A stretch of DNA of 40,524 bases from a virus. This document shows, in pieces, positions 29,455-37,466 of the stretch (its first letter is position 1; each line of letters opens with the position of its first letter). The translations under genes and the position numbers were made by a program. The notes below the pieces were generated by a model, which was given only the letters and a program-made list of their open reading frames with translations, was not told where the DNA came from and ran no database searches. Where the stretch lies: positions 1 to 40,524 of IMG/VR virus record IMGVR_UViG_3300022602_000204. One strand, written 5' to 3'.

Positions 29455-31647
29455 TTATTTTGCCCCAGTTTGTACTGGATTACCGGAACTATCTGTAAGA
29501 ACAAGACCTGCTCCTGTACCTACTGTACCACTAGGAACTACACCATTAGTTTGAAATTTTTCTTTGTAGTAAGCGTAAGCCGCTTGTCGTTGCGCTAGAC
29601 CATTTGTTCCGCCATTAACTACTTTAGTAACTGCTACACAATCATCCCAGTTATATGAAGGGTCTTTAAATCTATAACCTTTATAAACATTAAAGAAATA
29701 CAAAACAGATTTAGCGGCCCATTCTAGTTCCTCAACAAGCTCAGGTTGTGCTTCAAAATCAATGCCAGCATTAAAATATTTTGTCATCTTACGATAAACA
29801 TCTCTACCAGTGAGTTGAATAAATCCTCTACCCTTATATCGTACGCCGTCACCCGGTTGATTATTACCTAAATCAGTTCTGCCTTCATATTCTGCTCCGC
29901 TAGCGTATTCTTTAAGTGCCTTAAATCCGGCACTTTCAACTTTACATTGTGCCATCCATGCGGCAAGTTTAATAGGATCAGTTACTCCGCCGTTAACTAA
30001 TACTGCTTGTAGGTATTGTTCGTTAGAAGCGGCATTCTTACTTAATGGAACTGCTACTGGATTATTATTAACATTAGGTGCTACACTTCCGTCTGTAGGA
30101 GCAGGTGGAGCAGTCGGGCTAGTTTTGCCGTCTGCAGGAGCTGACACTCTAATGTCTGTTCCGTTTGATGTATATAATTGAGGATTAACACTTTCATGCT
30201 GATCCCAAGGTTCATGTGTAGGAACACGCTGAAGAATTGTAGTAATATTTCCTGCTTTAAAGAAATTACCATTTGCCCAACCTGAACTAGCAGATCTGTT
30301 AGGAAGATTAAAAACTTCAAAAGGATCAGGCTGTTCTGCTTTAGCTCCTGTTTGAGCAGTTGCGGCGGCAGTTGGACCATTCATATCAATTCTACCAGCA
30401 GTCTCAATATGATGCGAACTACCAATATTAGATGTGCCAGATGCGCTAACTTTCCAATCTGACCCAGATGATTGATTTAATGTAGCGGCAGAATTGAGAT
30501 ACATGTCGCTACCGCTTAAGAAGTTAGATGTACCACCTGACGTTAATCTCATATCTCCACCAGAAGTAATATTAGCGTTGCCATTTAGAGTTATCTTTCC
30601 ATCATTGTTACAAAGTAAGTAAAAACGATCAATAGCGTTAATCGACATTCCGCCAAAGGCGTTCATATTAATATCTCGTCCTGCTTCAATGTTTACATCT
30701 CTATCAGCACGGAAATTAAAATCTGCTTCCGTATGAATACTAACACTATCAGCGGCATAAATGTCTAATTTACCTGCGCTGGTCATTTCAATCCAAGCAG
30801 TTCCTTTACTATTAGCAATATAAATTAAATCCTGACTATTATGTAAAAGTATTTGATGTCCTGTTCTTGTGCGAATACGAACTAATTCATTTTGCCCATT
30901 AACATCACCGTCATCCATAACAAATGTACTACCGCCTAATCGGCTTACTGGAGCTTGCCTATTACCTTCATATCCTATCTTACCTCTTTTTGCCCCAGGA
31001 CTAGTATCTAAAGGACCAGGAGTTGATATACCAAATACACTACTAGGAACTTCTCTACGAGCACTACTCGAAGTCACGCCTCTAGTTGTGTCTAATAATA
31101 ACCCCTGAGCCAATAATCTATCAGCAAAAGGATGAACAGGTTTAGCAATATTGTTTACATTAGGATCACTTAATTTTTGAGTTTTAGTTAAAAACTCTGC
31201 CACTGGCAAATAATCAGTTCCGTACTTCTGTCTTTGTTCAGGAGTAACTGCTACTTGTTTGCTTGCAGCAATGCCGGGAACCATATGATTTTGAAAATCA
31301 TCAGCGACGCAACCCATCCAGTAACCTTGATTAGGATCTCCATCAATGAATATAACCATAACTGTAGTGCCAACATCAGGAGGTACCATCCACATACCGT
31401 ATGACTTTTGTACATCATTAAAGTCACTACTGTTATTGCCTTCATACCTAGCAGATGTTACTCCATAAAAAGGACTCAAATAACTAACAATATATGTTTC
31501 ACCTTGATCTTTTACAGAATTGGGTATACCTTTCAATAAGGCAACTTCCATACGTCCCATGTAAGTAGGGTCAAGCAGATTGGTTACCTCTGCTAAGAAA
31601 GGTCCCGGAGTTCCTAATTTTCCTCTACTGCGTTTTTCAAATGCCAT
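29455..31647 (-). CDS. 5: Baseplate hub / tail lysin (gp5-like) with C-terminal GH19-like domain
   Basis: The 730-residue protein is the cell-puncturing hub and lytic enzyme. Residues about 15-120 form an OB-fold (GPFLAEVTN, DPTYMGRMEV, GMWMVPPDVGTTVMVIF, DPNQGYWMG). Residues about 240-425 are a VgrG/gp5-type beta-helix with short repeated strands (KLDIYAADSVSIHTEADF; RDVNIEAGRDINMNA). Residues 544-701 look like a GH19 chitinase-like lysozyme: QCKVESAGF with Glu571, YEGRTDLGN, YKGRGFIQLTGRDVY and NWDDCVAVTKVVNGG. In T4 gp5 the lysozyme (a different family) lies between the OB and helix; here it is at the C-terminus. The end, GLVLTDSSGNP, matches the end of the giant protein. AGGTT precedes the ATG. 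Confidence 0.88.
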   Translation of the reverse strand: MAFEKRSRGKLGTPGPFLAEVTNLLDPTYMGRMEVALLKGIPNSVKDQGETYIVSYLSPFYGVTSARYEGNNSSDFNDVQKSYGMWMVPPDVGTTVMVIFIDGDPNQGYWMGCVADDFQNHMVPGIAASKQVAVTPEQRQKYGTDYLPVAEFLTKTQKLSDPNVNNIAKPVHPFADRLLAQGLLLDTTRGVTSSSARREVPSSVFGISTPGPLDTSPGAKRGKIGYEGNRQAPVSRLGGSTFVMDDGDVNGQNELVRIRTRTGHQILLHNSQDLIYIANSKGTAWIEMTSAGKLDIYAADSVSIHTEADFNFRADRDVNIEAGRDINMNAFGGMSINAIDRFYLLCNNDGKITLNGNANITSGGDMRLTSGGTSNFLSGSDMYLNSAATLNQSSGSDWKVSASGTSNIGSSHHIETAGRIDMNGPTAAATAQTGAKAEQPDPFEVFNLPNRSASSGWANGNFFKAGNITTILQRVPTHEPWDQHESVNPQLYTSNGTDIRVSAPADGKTSPTAPPAPTDGSVAPNVNNNPVAVPLSKNAASNEQYLQAVLVNGGVTDPIKLAAWMAQCKVESAGFKALKEYASGAEYEGRTDLGNNQPGDGVRYKGRGFIQLTGRDVYRKMTKYFNAGIDFEAQPELVEELEWAAKSVLYFFNVYKGYRFKDPSYNWDDCVAVTKVVNGGTNGLAQRQAAYAYYKEKFQTNGVVPSGTVGTGAGLVLTDSSGNPVQTGAK

Positions 31648-31650
31648 TTA

Positions 31651-34600
31651 TTAACCTAACATAAGTTTATCTAAGGGACTAGTGCCTTGACTTTTACTAC
31701 CAAATTGACTTGTAATAGAATTCGTTAAATTGGCAGTTGATCCTACTGCGTTTTGTGCTGTTGCTAATCCAGATTCTACTGATCCCGAAACACCGGTTAT
31801 ATTCGAAAGTTGTGAATTAGCTGATGCTAATTTTCCGGTCATTGAAGCTACATCTACTGAATTAAGTTGTGTGCCTAGTCCTGCTAACGGATTATTTAAT
31901 TTACTGTTAACTGAATTTAAAATACTCTTGGTTTCATCCGGGGGCAACAAATCACTTGAAATTTTAGATACATCACTTACACCATACGCATTTGCTAACG
32001 CTTTAACTCCTCCTTGCGCTACAAGGCCAGAAAGAAAAGATTGATCAACTTCTGGTCCAGGTGCTGTAGCAAAAGGTGTTGTAGCAGGCAAATTAGCTAA
32101 TTTACCCGCAGGTATATAATCTAATACTAAACCTTGCGCTGATGCGGCAGACAAATCTGTGTTACTAGGAACTTCACTTGCTAGGTTCCCTGCTTGCGTT
32201 AATATCTTAGACTGTAAGTCAGGAGATAATCCTGCTAGTTGACCGGGATTAATTCCAAATTGCGCCGCTAATACAGTGGGATTCACAACATTAGTTTGTA
32301 ATCCTGCCACCTGATTGCCTACATTACTTACTAAAGATACAGCAGATGCTCCTATACCATTAACTTGCGTTAAATTGTTTGTAACAACTGAGGTAGCCGC
32401 AGATAAAGCATTAGAAGGAGAAATTTGTGTTAAATTAGATCCCATAATCGAAGCCTGAGTTATATTACTAGGCATAGATATTGTTGCTCCAACTCCTATT
32501 CCAGATCCTTGTACAGGTACCAAACTATTAACAGCAATAGCATTAGCGCCAATATTTGATACCAATCCAGCGGCAGCCGATGATCCGTCTACTGAAAAAC
32601 TTCCTCCTAACGTATTTCCTACTTGTGCTATAGATGCGACAGATCCTAATGTTGATTGGTTTAGTAGTCCTGCGGCACTTAATCGTATTCCAGATGCCAA
32701 TTGATCAACTCCGCCAGGAGTGCTTCCGCCAAACACACTAGCTGCCGCGGTTAATTTTCCAATACCGCTAGTAACTGCTCCGCTAACTTGATTCAACAAG
32801 TTGTTTACAGATCCTCCTAATCCTCCCAGGGCTGCAGTAAAATTACTTAATACACCAGGTAATCCAGGACTAGGCAACCCTCTGCCTAGTTGTAATAATA
32901 AGTTTGCTGTAGTCGGTCTAGCACTAGGATTAGAAGCAATTGTAGCATCTGGTATAACTTGATCCAATGGATCTGGTTTAGTAACTAATCTATTGGCAGG
33001 ATCGCTTATAGGTCCAGCAACATTAGTTTGACCAGGTACACGAATAATATCTAATTTTTGCTTAAATTGCCCTTCATGAAATGTGCTTACTACTTTGTTA
33101 ACTCTATATACTCCACTGAAAGGAACTTTTTCTGAATCAAAATACATCAAGCCGCCATCGTCGGCGAAATTTCCAATATCTATAGGATTATTAAAAACAA
33201 TAGTTACTAAAACTTCACCGAACTGATGATCTGCTTCACCGTCTCCTGCTACTCCTCTGCTTACAGGTTTTGGATTATAATTTCCTATACCTCCTGTAAC
33301 TAGAAAAAACGGATCTCCTAAAATTTCAAGTTCGCCTGTGAGCATACTTGCCTTACTGTTTACAACAGCCTGGTGCATGTTTTTAGCTAATATAGAATAC
33401 GGATCTGTTTGAACAGGTCCAGCATTGCCACCTAGTTGTTGTACTTGATTAGGTCGTTGATCAACTTGTTCTCTTGCCTGTCCGTTAGCATCAGGCGTAC
33501 TTGTCTCTGCTGAAGAACCACTTTGTTTAGGAACTACACTATTGCTAGGAGCGGCTCCGGTTTTTGAGGATATTTGATCATTATTACCTAGTGCACTAGG
33601 TATTGCTTCAAAGAATAATGTATTAAAATTTAATTTAAAATTAAGTACATCGACATTTTGTCCAGTATATATGTAATTGTAAGTACGTAAACTTAATAAT
33701 GCTAATTTTGATTCATCAATTTTTAAAGAACCATATCCAGGTATTCTTGTGTAATGTATTTTATAAGGAGTTACAACATAAGTAAATTCTTGAAAAGGTT
33801 TTTTACTAATATCATCTATAACGTCTAGATTCTTAACTTCCATCTTAACAAGGAAGTAGTCCATAAATCCAAATTCATCTAAAGTTTGTCCAGTTCCTAT
33901 AGTTTTTAATTTGTTTCTAATATATTCGCTATCTCGAATTACAGAAGCAATCAATTCATTAATTACAGCACCGTCAGCAAATTGTACTTGCGGTTTCTTA
34001 GGATTATATGTATAAGCAACACTTTGCGGATCTTTGGCTTTTTGTTCTGCGCTAGGTTGTTTTTGTCCGTCTGCCTTTGTAGCATTAGCCTGAGTAGTTG
34101 TACCCGGATCAGGAAATTTATATAGCTGATTATCTTTTAACAATTCTGCTACTTTACTTTTTCCTATATCGTTAATAGCAGAGTAATTCCAGCCGCCTTC
34201 TTGAGATAAATCTCTTGTAGGAAATACAATTTTATAAGTGTCATGTTTATTAGCAGTCTTACTTTGATCTTTTGAATTTTTATCAGACGAAGCAACTTGT
34301 TTATTAATGTTGTTCATAAGATCAGACAAAATTTCTTGAACAGTATTTCCCGACATTGGAGTAGGCTTTTTTAATACACTAGGTTGACCAAACCCTTTTT
34401 GTTCAAAGGGTACAGCCGCACACCTATACTTTGTGCCACGTTCTGTTACTTCGACATCTATACCAGTAAATCCAAATACAAAATAACGAGTAGAATTAGG
34501 AATTAATTCTGGTTCAGGCAAGGATTCATTATCTGGATATCCAATGAATTCCATTTTTAATACAAAACTAGCTTGGCTATAAGTAGGATACCCTGCTGAT

Positions 34601-35157
34601 ACTGCTGCAACATGTATTGCTTCAATAAATCCATTAATACTGTATGGTTCAATAATTTCAAATTTCATTGAAGTAGGGAGACTTGTACTGCTGTCTTCAG
34701 AAAATCCCATTAGATTTTCAATTTCGACTTGCTCAATATACATGTCAAATCTGCCAGGGCTCTTAGAATTAAATCCATTGATTAATTCTTGTCCATAGTT
34801 GTTTAAGGGAACTGATTTTTCTTCAGGTGTTAAATCTACTCTGCGAGGATCTTTTTTAGCAAAATCAGTTCTTGCTGTCGAAGCCACAGTAGTGTTTAAA
34901 AAATCACTTGTAAGTTGTATCCCTTCTGTTCCCTTACCGCCTGATTTAGCAATGACTAATTCTAGTGCGCTATCTCTATATGCTTTAGGATCATTGACAA
35001 CAGATTTTTTAAGAGCCGCTAATGTAAAGTTATAAGTGTAGGATCTATAACCATTTAATACATTTTTTTGTCCGCTAGCAACAACCATAGGGTCGGCTTT
35101 AGGAGTAGTCTCTTTTGTATCTTTAGTTTTGTTTTCAATATTGCTGGAATCAGCCAT
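31651..35157 (-). CDS. Probable baseplate hub protein (gp27-like) with long C-terminal extension
   Basis: The 1168-residue protein is encoded just before the gp5-like gene. The N-terminal half contains SYTYNFTLAALKK, GRFDMYIEQVEIENLMGF and FVFGFTGIDVEVTERGTKYR. Residues about 586-712 (GELEILGDPFFLV, GEVLVTIVFNNPIDIG, SGVYRVNKVVSTFHEGQFKQ) resemble the hub fold of gp27/gpD proteins, where a strand hairpin is followed by G.Y.V..V...F..G.F. Residues from about 740 on are Ala, Ser, Gly, Leu and Asn-rich with no Trp or Cys, and read like a long helical or fibrous region. Two related units there (QFGINPGQLAGLSPDLQSKI and AYGVSDVSKISSDLLPP) suggest internal repeats. AGGAA precedes ATG 35157. The gp27 assignment is an inference from fold-like pattern and neighbour. 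Confidence 0.6.
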   Translation of the reverse strand: MADSSNIENKTKDTKETTPKADPMVVASGQKNVLNGYRSYTYNFTLAALKKSVVNDPKAYRDSALELVIAKSGGKGTEGIQLTSDFLNTTVASTARTDFAKKDPRRVDLTPEEKSVPLNNYGQELINGFNSKSPGRFDMYIEQVEIENLMGFSEDSSTSLPTSMKFEIIEPYSINGFIEAIHVAAVSAGYPTYSQASFVLKMEFIGYPDNESLPEPELIPNSTRYFVFGFTGIDVEVTERGTKYRCAAVPFEQKGFGQPSVLKKPTPMSGNTVQEILSDLMNNINKQVASSDKNSKDQSKTANKHDTYKIVFPTRDLSQEGGWNYSAINDIGKSKVAELLKDNQLYKFPDPGTTTQANATKADGQKQPSAEQKAKDPQSVAYTYNPKKPQVQFADGAVINELIASVIRDSEYIRNKLKTIGTGQTLDEFGFMDYFLVKMEVKNLDVIDDISKKPFQEFTYVVTPYKIHYTRIPGYGSLKIDESKLALLSLRTYNYIYTGQNVDVLNFKLNFNTLFFEAIPSALGNNDQISSKTGAAPSNSVVPKQSGSSAETSTPDANGQAREQVDQRPNQVQQLGGNAGPVQTDPYSILAKNMHQAVVNSKASMLTGELEILGDPFFLVTGGIGNYNPKPVSRGVAGDGEADHQFGEVLVTIVFNNPIDIGNFADDGGLMYFDSEKVPFSGVYRVNKVVSTFHEGQFKQKLDIIRVPGQTNVAGPISDPANRLVTKPDPLDQVIPDATIASNPSARPTTANLLLQLGRGLPSPGLPGVLSNFTAALGGLGGSVNNLLNQVSGAVTSGIGKLTAAASVFGGSTPGGVDQLASGIRLSAAGLLNQSTLGSVASIAQVGNTLGGSFSVDGSSAAAGLVSNIGANAIAVNSLVPVQGSGIGVGATISMPSNITQASIMGSNLTQISPSNALSAATSVVTNNLTQVNGIGASAVSLVSNVGNQVAGLQTNVVNPTVLAAQFGINPGQLAGLSPDLQSKILTQAGNLASEVPSNTDLSAASAQGLVLDYIPAGKLANLPATTPFATAPGPEVDQSFLSGLVAQGGVKALANAYGVSDVSKISSDLLPPDETKSILNSVNSKLNNPLAGLGTQLNSVDVASMTGKLASANSQLSNITGVSGSVESGLATAQNAVGSTANLTNSITSQFGSKSQGTSPLDKLMLG

Positions 35158-35159
35158 AA

Positions 35160-35459
35160 TTAAATTCCTAAAGATGCTTTAAGCGTTGTAATCTTAGGTA
35201 GATATATTTTTGTACCGGCTATCATTCCATATACAGGATCTTTAATAACTGAAGGATTTCTTACAGAGAATACCCACCATAAATTACTATCATTGTATAA
35301 ATCATAAGCTAATAGATCAGGACGATATTCATAATTTTTAGGAACTTCAAATAATATATCATCAGCTTGCGCTGGTATATCTCTAAAATCAATAATATCA
35401 AGATATCCATTAGTTGCGGTAGTTGAATAGTAGGGACTAGTTTTACTGTATGTGGCCAT
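35160..35459 (-). CDS. 53: Baseplate wedge protein, gp53-like
   Basis: The 99-residue protein contains YEYRPDLLAYDLYNDSNLWW, VFSVRNPSVIKDPVYGMIAG and KIYLPKI. The pattern RPD.LA...Y...LWW.....N....P.....G..I.LP is typical of gp53-type wedge proteins and of LysM-like phage tail domains. T4 gp53 is about 196 residues, so this is a short version. gp53 joins the wedge to the hub ring in T4. Its start codon overlaps the stop of the preceding gene by one base (TAATG), indicating coupled translation. An alternative reading is a tail LysM-like protein of unspecified position. Confidence 0.7.
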   Translation of the reverse strand: MATYSKTSPYYSTTATNGYLDIIDFRDIPAQADDILFEVPKNYEYRPDLLAYDLYNDSNLWWVFSVRNPSVIKDPVYGMIAGTKIYLPKITTLKASLGI

Positions 35460-36340
35460 TATAGATATCCTGATTTTCTACTGTTAGGATTGTTAAGCCA
35501 TCCTGTAACTGAAAAATCTTGCATTTCTTGTCTGCTATATACAGGTATACATGTAATAGCAATTGTAGAAATTGTAGGAACGCTTGCTTGATCATATACC
35601 GTATTTGCTGCCTGTCCCGAAATTTTTCCTAACCTATAGTAATCAACTCCGTCTGGCAATTCTACGCGAAAGCTATTAATGACTACCGGAGTATTATCCA
35701 TCATAAATTGACCATAAGCGTCTAATCTACATACAGGCGGCGGAGCACCGCTGTCTACGTCACCATTTGATCCACCTGATCTCATTTTAGTTAACGAGCG
35801 CAGTAAATGTAATGTTGCTAGATACATACCAGCGTCAGTTTCATTTTGAACAGTAAATTTACCAGTTATTGTAATAGGACTTATAGAACTATTTTTATAA
35901 AAATAAATGGCAAAATTGCTATGAGTAGGGTTACTGTTTGAATAATCTGCTTTATGTTCGTAGGATATAGCAGGTGTATATGGAAATATAACTGCTCCTA
36001 AATTTTGTAATTGCCCGTAAGGTCCAGCTGTAAATGATGTAAAATATTTTGACGGTACACGGATTTGAACACGCAAATCTTTATTAACAACTGTACCATT
36101 CTTACCTGTAACAGTTGTTTGGACTAGGTGGGGCGGTTGTGGAAGTGCTCCTTGGGGTACTCCTGGGACAGCTCTTTTTCCAAATCCCAATAAGTTAGTA
36201 GCCGCACTTGTGAGATATGATCCGACAGATTTCCCAGTATTAGATAACAACGACCCAATCGAAGTATCACCTACAATAGAGGAATTCTGATATTTAGACG
36301 CTGTGGCTTCATCTGAACTGCTAGGGTTTGTTATGGCCAT
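35459..36340 (-). CDS. Tail tube/baseplate structural protein, possibly gp48/gp54-like
   Basis: This is the first gene of the 32-kb late operon. The 293-residue protein has a variable Ser/Asn-rich N-terminus to about 60, then VQIRVPSKYF, VIFPYTPAISYEHKADYS, ISPITITGKFTVQNETDAG, GAPPPVCRLDAYGQFMMD and VVINSFRVELPDGVDYYRL, ending with IPVYSRQEMQDFSVTGWL. The core reads as a beta-barrel tail-tube-like protein. Its place ahead of the gp53/gp27/gp5 genes suggests a baseplate-tube connector such as gp48 or gp54; I cannot tell which, and it may be another structural protein. AAGGAA before ATG 36340 fixes the start. A GGTAAATA motif is 18 bases upstream. Confidence 0.6.
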   Translation of the reverse strand: MAITNPSSSDEATASKYQNSSIVGDTSIGSLLSNTGKSVGSYLTSAATNLLGFGKRAVPGVPQGALPQPPHLVQTTVTGKNGTVVNKDLRVQIRVPSKYFTSFTAGPYGQLQNLGAVIFPYTPAISYEHKADYSNSNPTHSNFAIYFYKNSSISPITITGKFTVQNETDAGMYLATLHLLRSLTKMRSGGSNGDVDSGAPPPVCRLDAYGQFMMDNTPVVINSFRVELPDGVDYYRLGKISGQAANTVYDQASVPTISTIAITCIPVYSRQEMQDFSVTGWLNNPNSRKSGYL

Positions 36341-36358
36341 AATTATTCCTTGTTAGCA

Positions 36359-36366
36359 TATTTACC
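36359..36366 (-). promoter_or_regulatory. Late-promoter-like motif GGTAAATA for the minus-strand operon
   Basis: On the minus strand GGTAAATA matches the late motif at six of eight positions to TATAAATA. It is 18 bases from ATG 36340, leaving room for the AAGGAA ribosome site. It is the only candidate before the long late operon, though its match is imperfect. Confidence 0.45.
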
Positions 36367-36389
36367 AATAAATAAACTACTAATATAAT
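36361..36389 (+). promoter_or_regulatory. Sigma70-like promoter facing the gp55-gp47-gp46 cluster
   Basis: TTTACC (36361-36366) is 17 bases from a perfect TATAAT (36384-36389). Transcription would start near 36396 and run into ATG 36437, with AAGGAA before it. A plus-strand AATAAATA (36367-36374) sits in its spacer and could serve as a late promoter for the same genes. Confidence 0.6.
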
Positions 36390-36436
36390 TAATCTAAACA
36401 AGTTAGAGTATTGTATTACATTACAAGGAACCTATT

Positions 36437-36631
36437 ATGATTGGTTTAATAGAAGACATTGACTCTAATTTGAATGATTTACAAGCAAAATATAATGTGC
36501 CTCCTAGTGTCCTAATTGATATCGTTATGACTAGATTAACTAGTTTGTCAAAGAACACAAACACTAAATTAGAATATTTAAAAACATTAGAAAGAACTAT
36601 AGAAGTAGTGTCTGTTTCTATTAACAAGTAA
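36437..36631 (+). CDS. Small hypothetical protein, 64 residues
   Basis: I do not recognise this protein. It is acidic-to-neutral and predicted mostly helical (DSNLNDLQAKYNVPPSVLID; LEYLKTLERTIEVV), with heptad-like leucines that could form a coiled coil. No membrane segment or cysteine is present. AAGGAA lies ahead of the ATG. It is the first plus-strand gene after the divergent control region and is followed after ten bases by the next gene. An antisense frame of similar size over the same bases has no ribosome site and is rejected. Confidence 0.65.
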   Translation: MIGLIEDIDSNLNDLQAKYNVPPSVLIDIVMTRLTSLSKNTNTKLEYLKTLERTIEVVSVSINK

Positions 36632-36641
36632 AAGAGATTGT

Positions 36642-37391
36642 ATGTTATTCTTTTTTAAAGAAAAAAAATTAGTAATTGATGCATTTTGTAGTGTTGAACA
36701 CGAACATGCGTATACGTATAATAAAATAGATTATGCTCACAAATTTTATCCGCAGTGGTGGAAAAATTTGCCGTCGGCAACTTTTAATTTTAATCAAATG
36801 ACTGCTGATCTTAATATGAAATCGTGTAGGGGTCTAGTAGATCATTACCAAAAAGGGTTAATATTACCTTTATGGTCAGATTTAGCCGTATCATTAGACG
36901 GTAAAGGAATAAGATCTACATTTAGTGATAATGTAACTCAAACTTCATTTCATTCACCTGAAATGAGAGGGGGGATTTATCCAAACGATATTAATTTTAA
37001 ACTAATGTCTCCTTGGGTTCTTAAAAGTGAAAAAAACGTATATTTTAATTTTTTACCAGCATTTTGGAGTAAGGAAGATAGAGACCCATGGGAGCTTACG
37101 CCAGGAACTCTTGAATTTTATTATCAACATGGTGTTAATCTTAATCTATTTTTAGATAATAAACCTAAAAATTTTATTATTAAACAAGGTACACCTATAG
37201 GACACATTATTCCTTTAACGGAAAGAAAAATAGAATTAAAACATCATTTAGTTGATCAACAAGAATGGGATAGAATATACAAAAGAATGAGTATGGGCAT
37301 ATCATTTTTTAAAAAATATCAAAATCATAAAAAAATTATTGATAAACAAGAAGACAACACAGGTAAATGTCCTTTTGGATTTGGAAAATAA
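36642..37391 (+). CDS. Conserved-type phage protein of unknown function, 249 residues
   Basis: The protein contains DYAHKFYPQWWKNLP, MKSCRGLVDHYQKGLILPLW, a segment with NFLPAFWSKEDRDPWELTPG and IIKQGTPIGHIIPL. The C-terminus is charged and ends in CPFGFGK. From memory, proteins with WWKxLP near the N-terminus, a CxGxxDxxxxGxxxPLW segment and a G.P..H.IPL end are widespread in marine myoviruses and lack a known function. No catalytic motif is evident. AAGAGA precedes the ATG. It is ten bases after the 64-residue gene and in the same run as gp55. I do not assign a role. Confidence 0.7.
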   Translation: MLFFFKEKKLVIDAFCSVEHEHAYTYNKIDYAHKFYPQWWKNLPSATFNFNQMTADLNMKSCRGLVDHYQKGLILPLWSDLAVSLDGKGIRSTFSDNVTQTSFHSPEMRGGIYPNDINFKLMSPWVLKSEKNVYFNFLPAFWSKEDRDPWELTPGTLEFYYQHGVNLNLFLDNKPKNFIIKQGTPIGHIIPLTERKIELKHHLVDQQEWDRIYKRMSMGISFFKKYQNHKKIIDKQEDNTGKCPFGFGK

Positions 37392-37410
37392 ATAAAATTT
37401 CTAGGTTTGG

Positions 37411-37438
37411 TTGACATCGAAAAGATGTATGTTATACT
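37411..37438 (+). promoter_or_regulatory. Sigma70-like promoter of gp55
   Basis: A perfect -35 TTGACA (37411-37416) is 16 bases from TATACT (37433-37438, five of six). Transcription would begin near 37445, just upstream of the TAAGGAAAA ribosome site (37448-37456) and ATG 37467. It also shows that an upstream in-frame TTG at 37407 cannot be the start. This is the best host-type promoter in the window. Confidence 0.8.
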
Positions 37439-37466
37439 GTATTGGTATAAGGAAAATAATAATAAT

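Noticed and set aside
36421-36627. Minus-strand 68-residue frame opposite the 64-residue gene
   Set aside because: It has no ribosome site and lies opposite a plus-strand gene with AAGGAA and a promoter.
37407-37466. Extended start (TTG 37407) for gp55
   Set aside because: It lies upstream of the TTGACA/TATACT promoter, so the message starting near 37445 cannot include it. ATG 37467 has a ribosome site.
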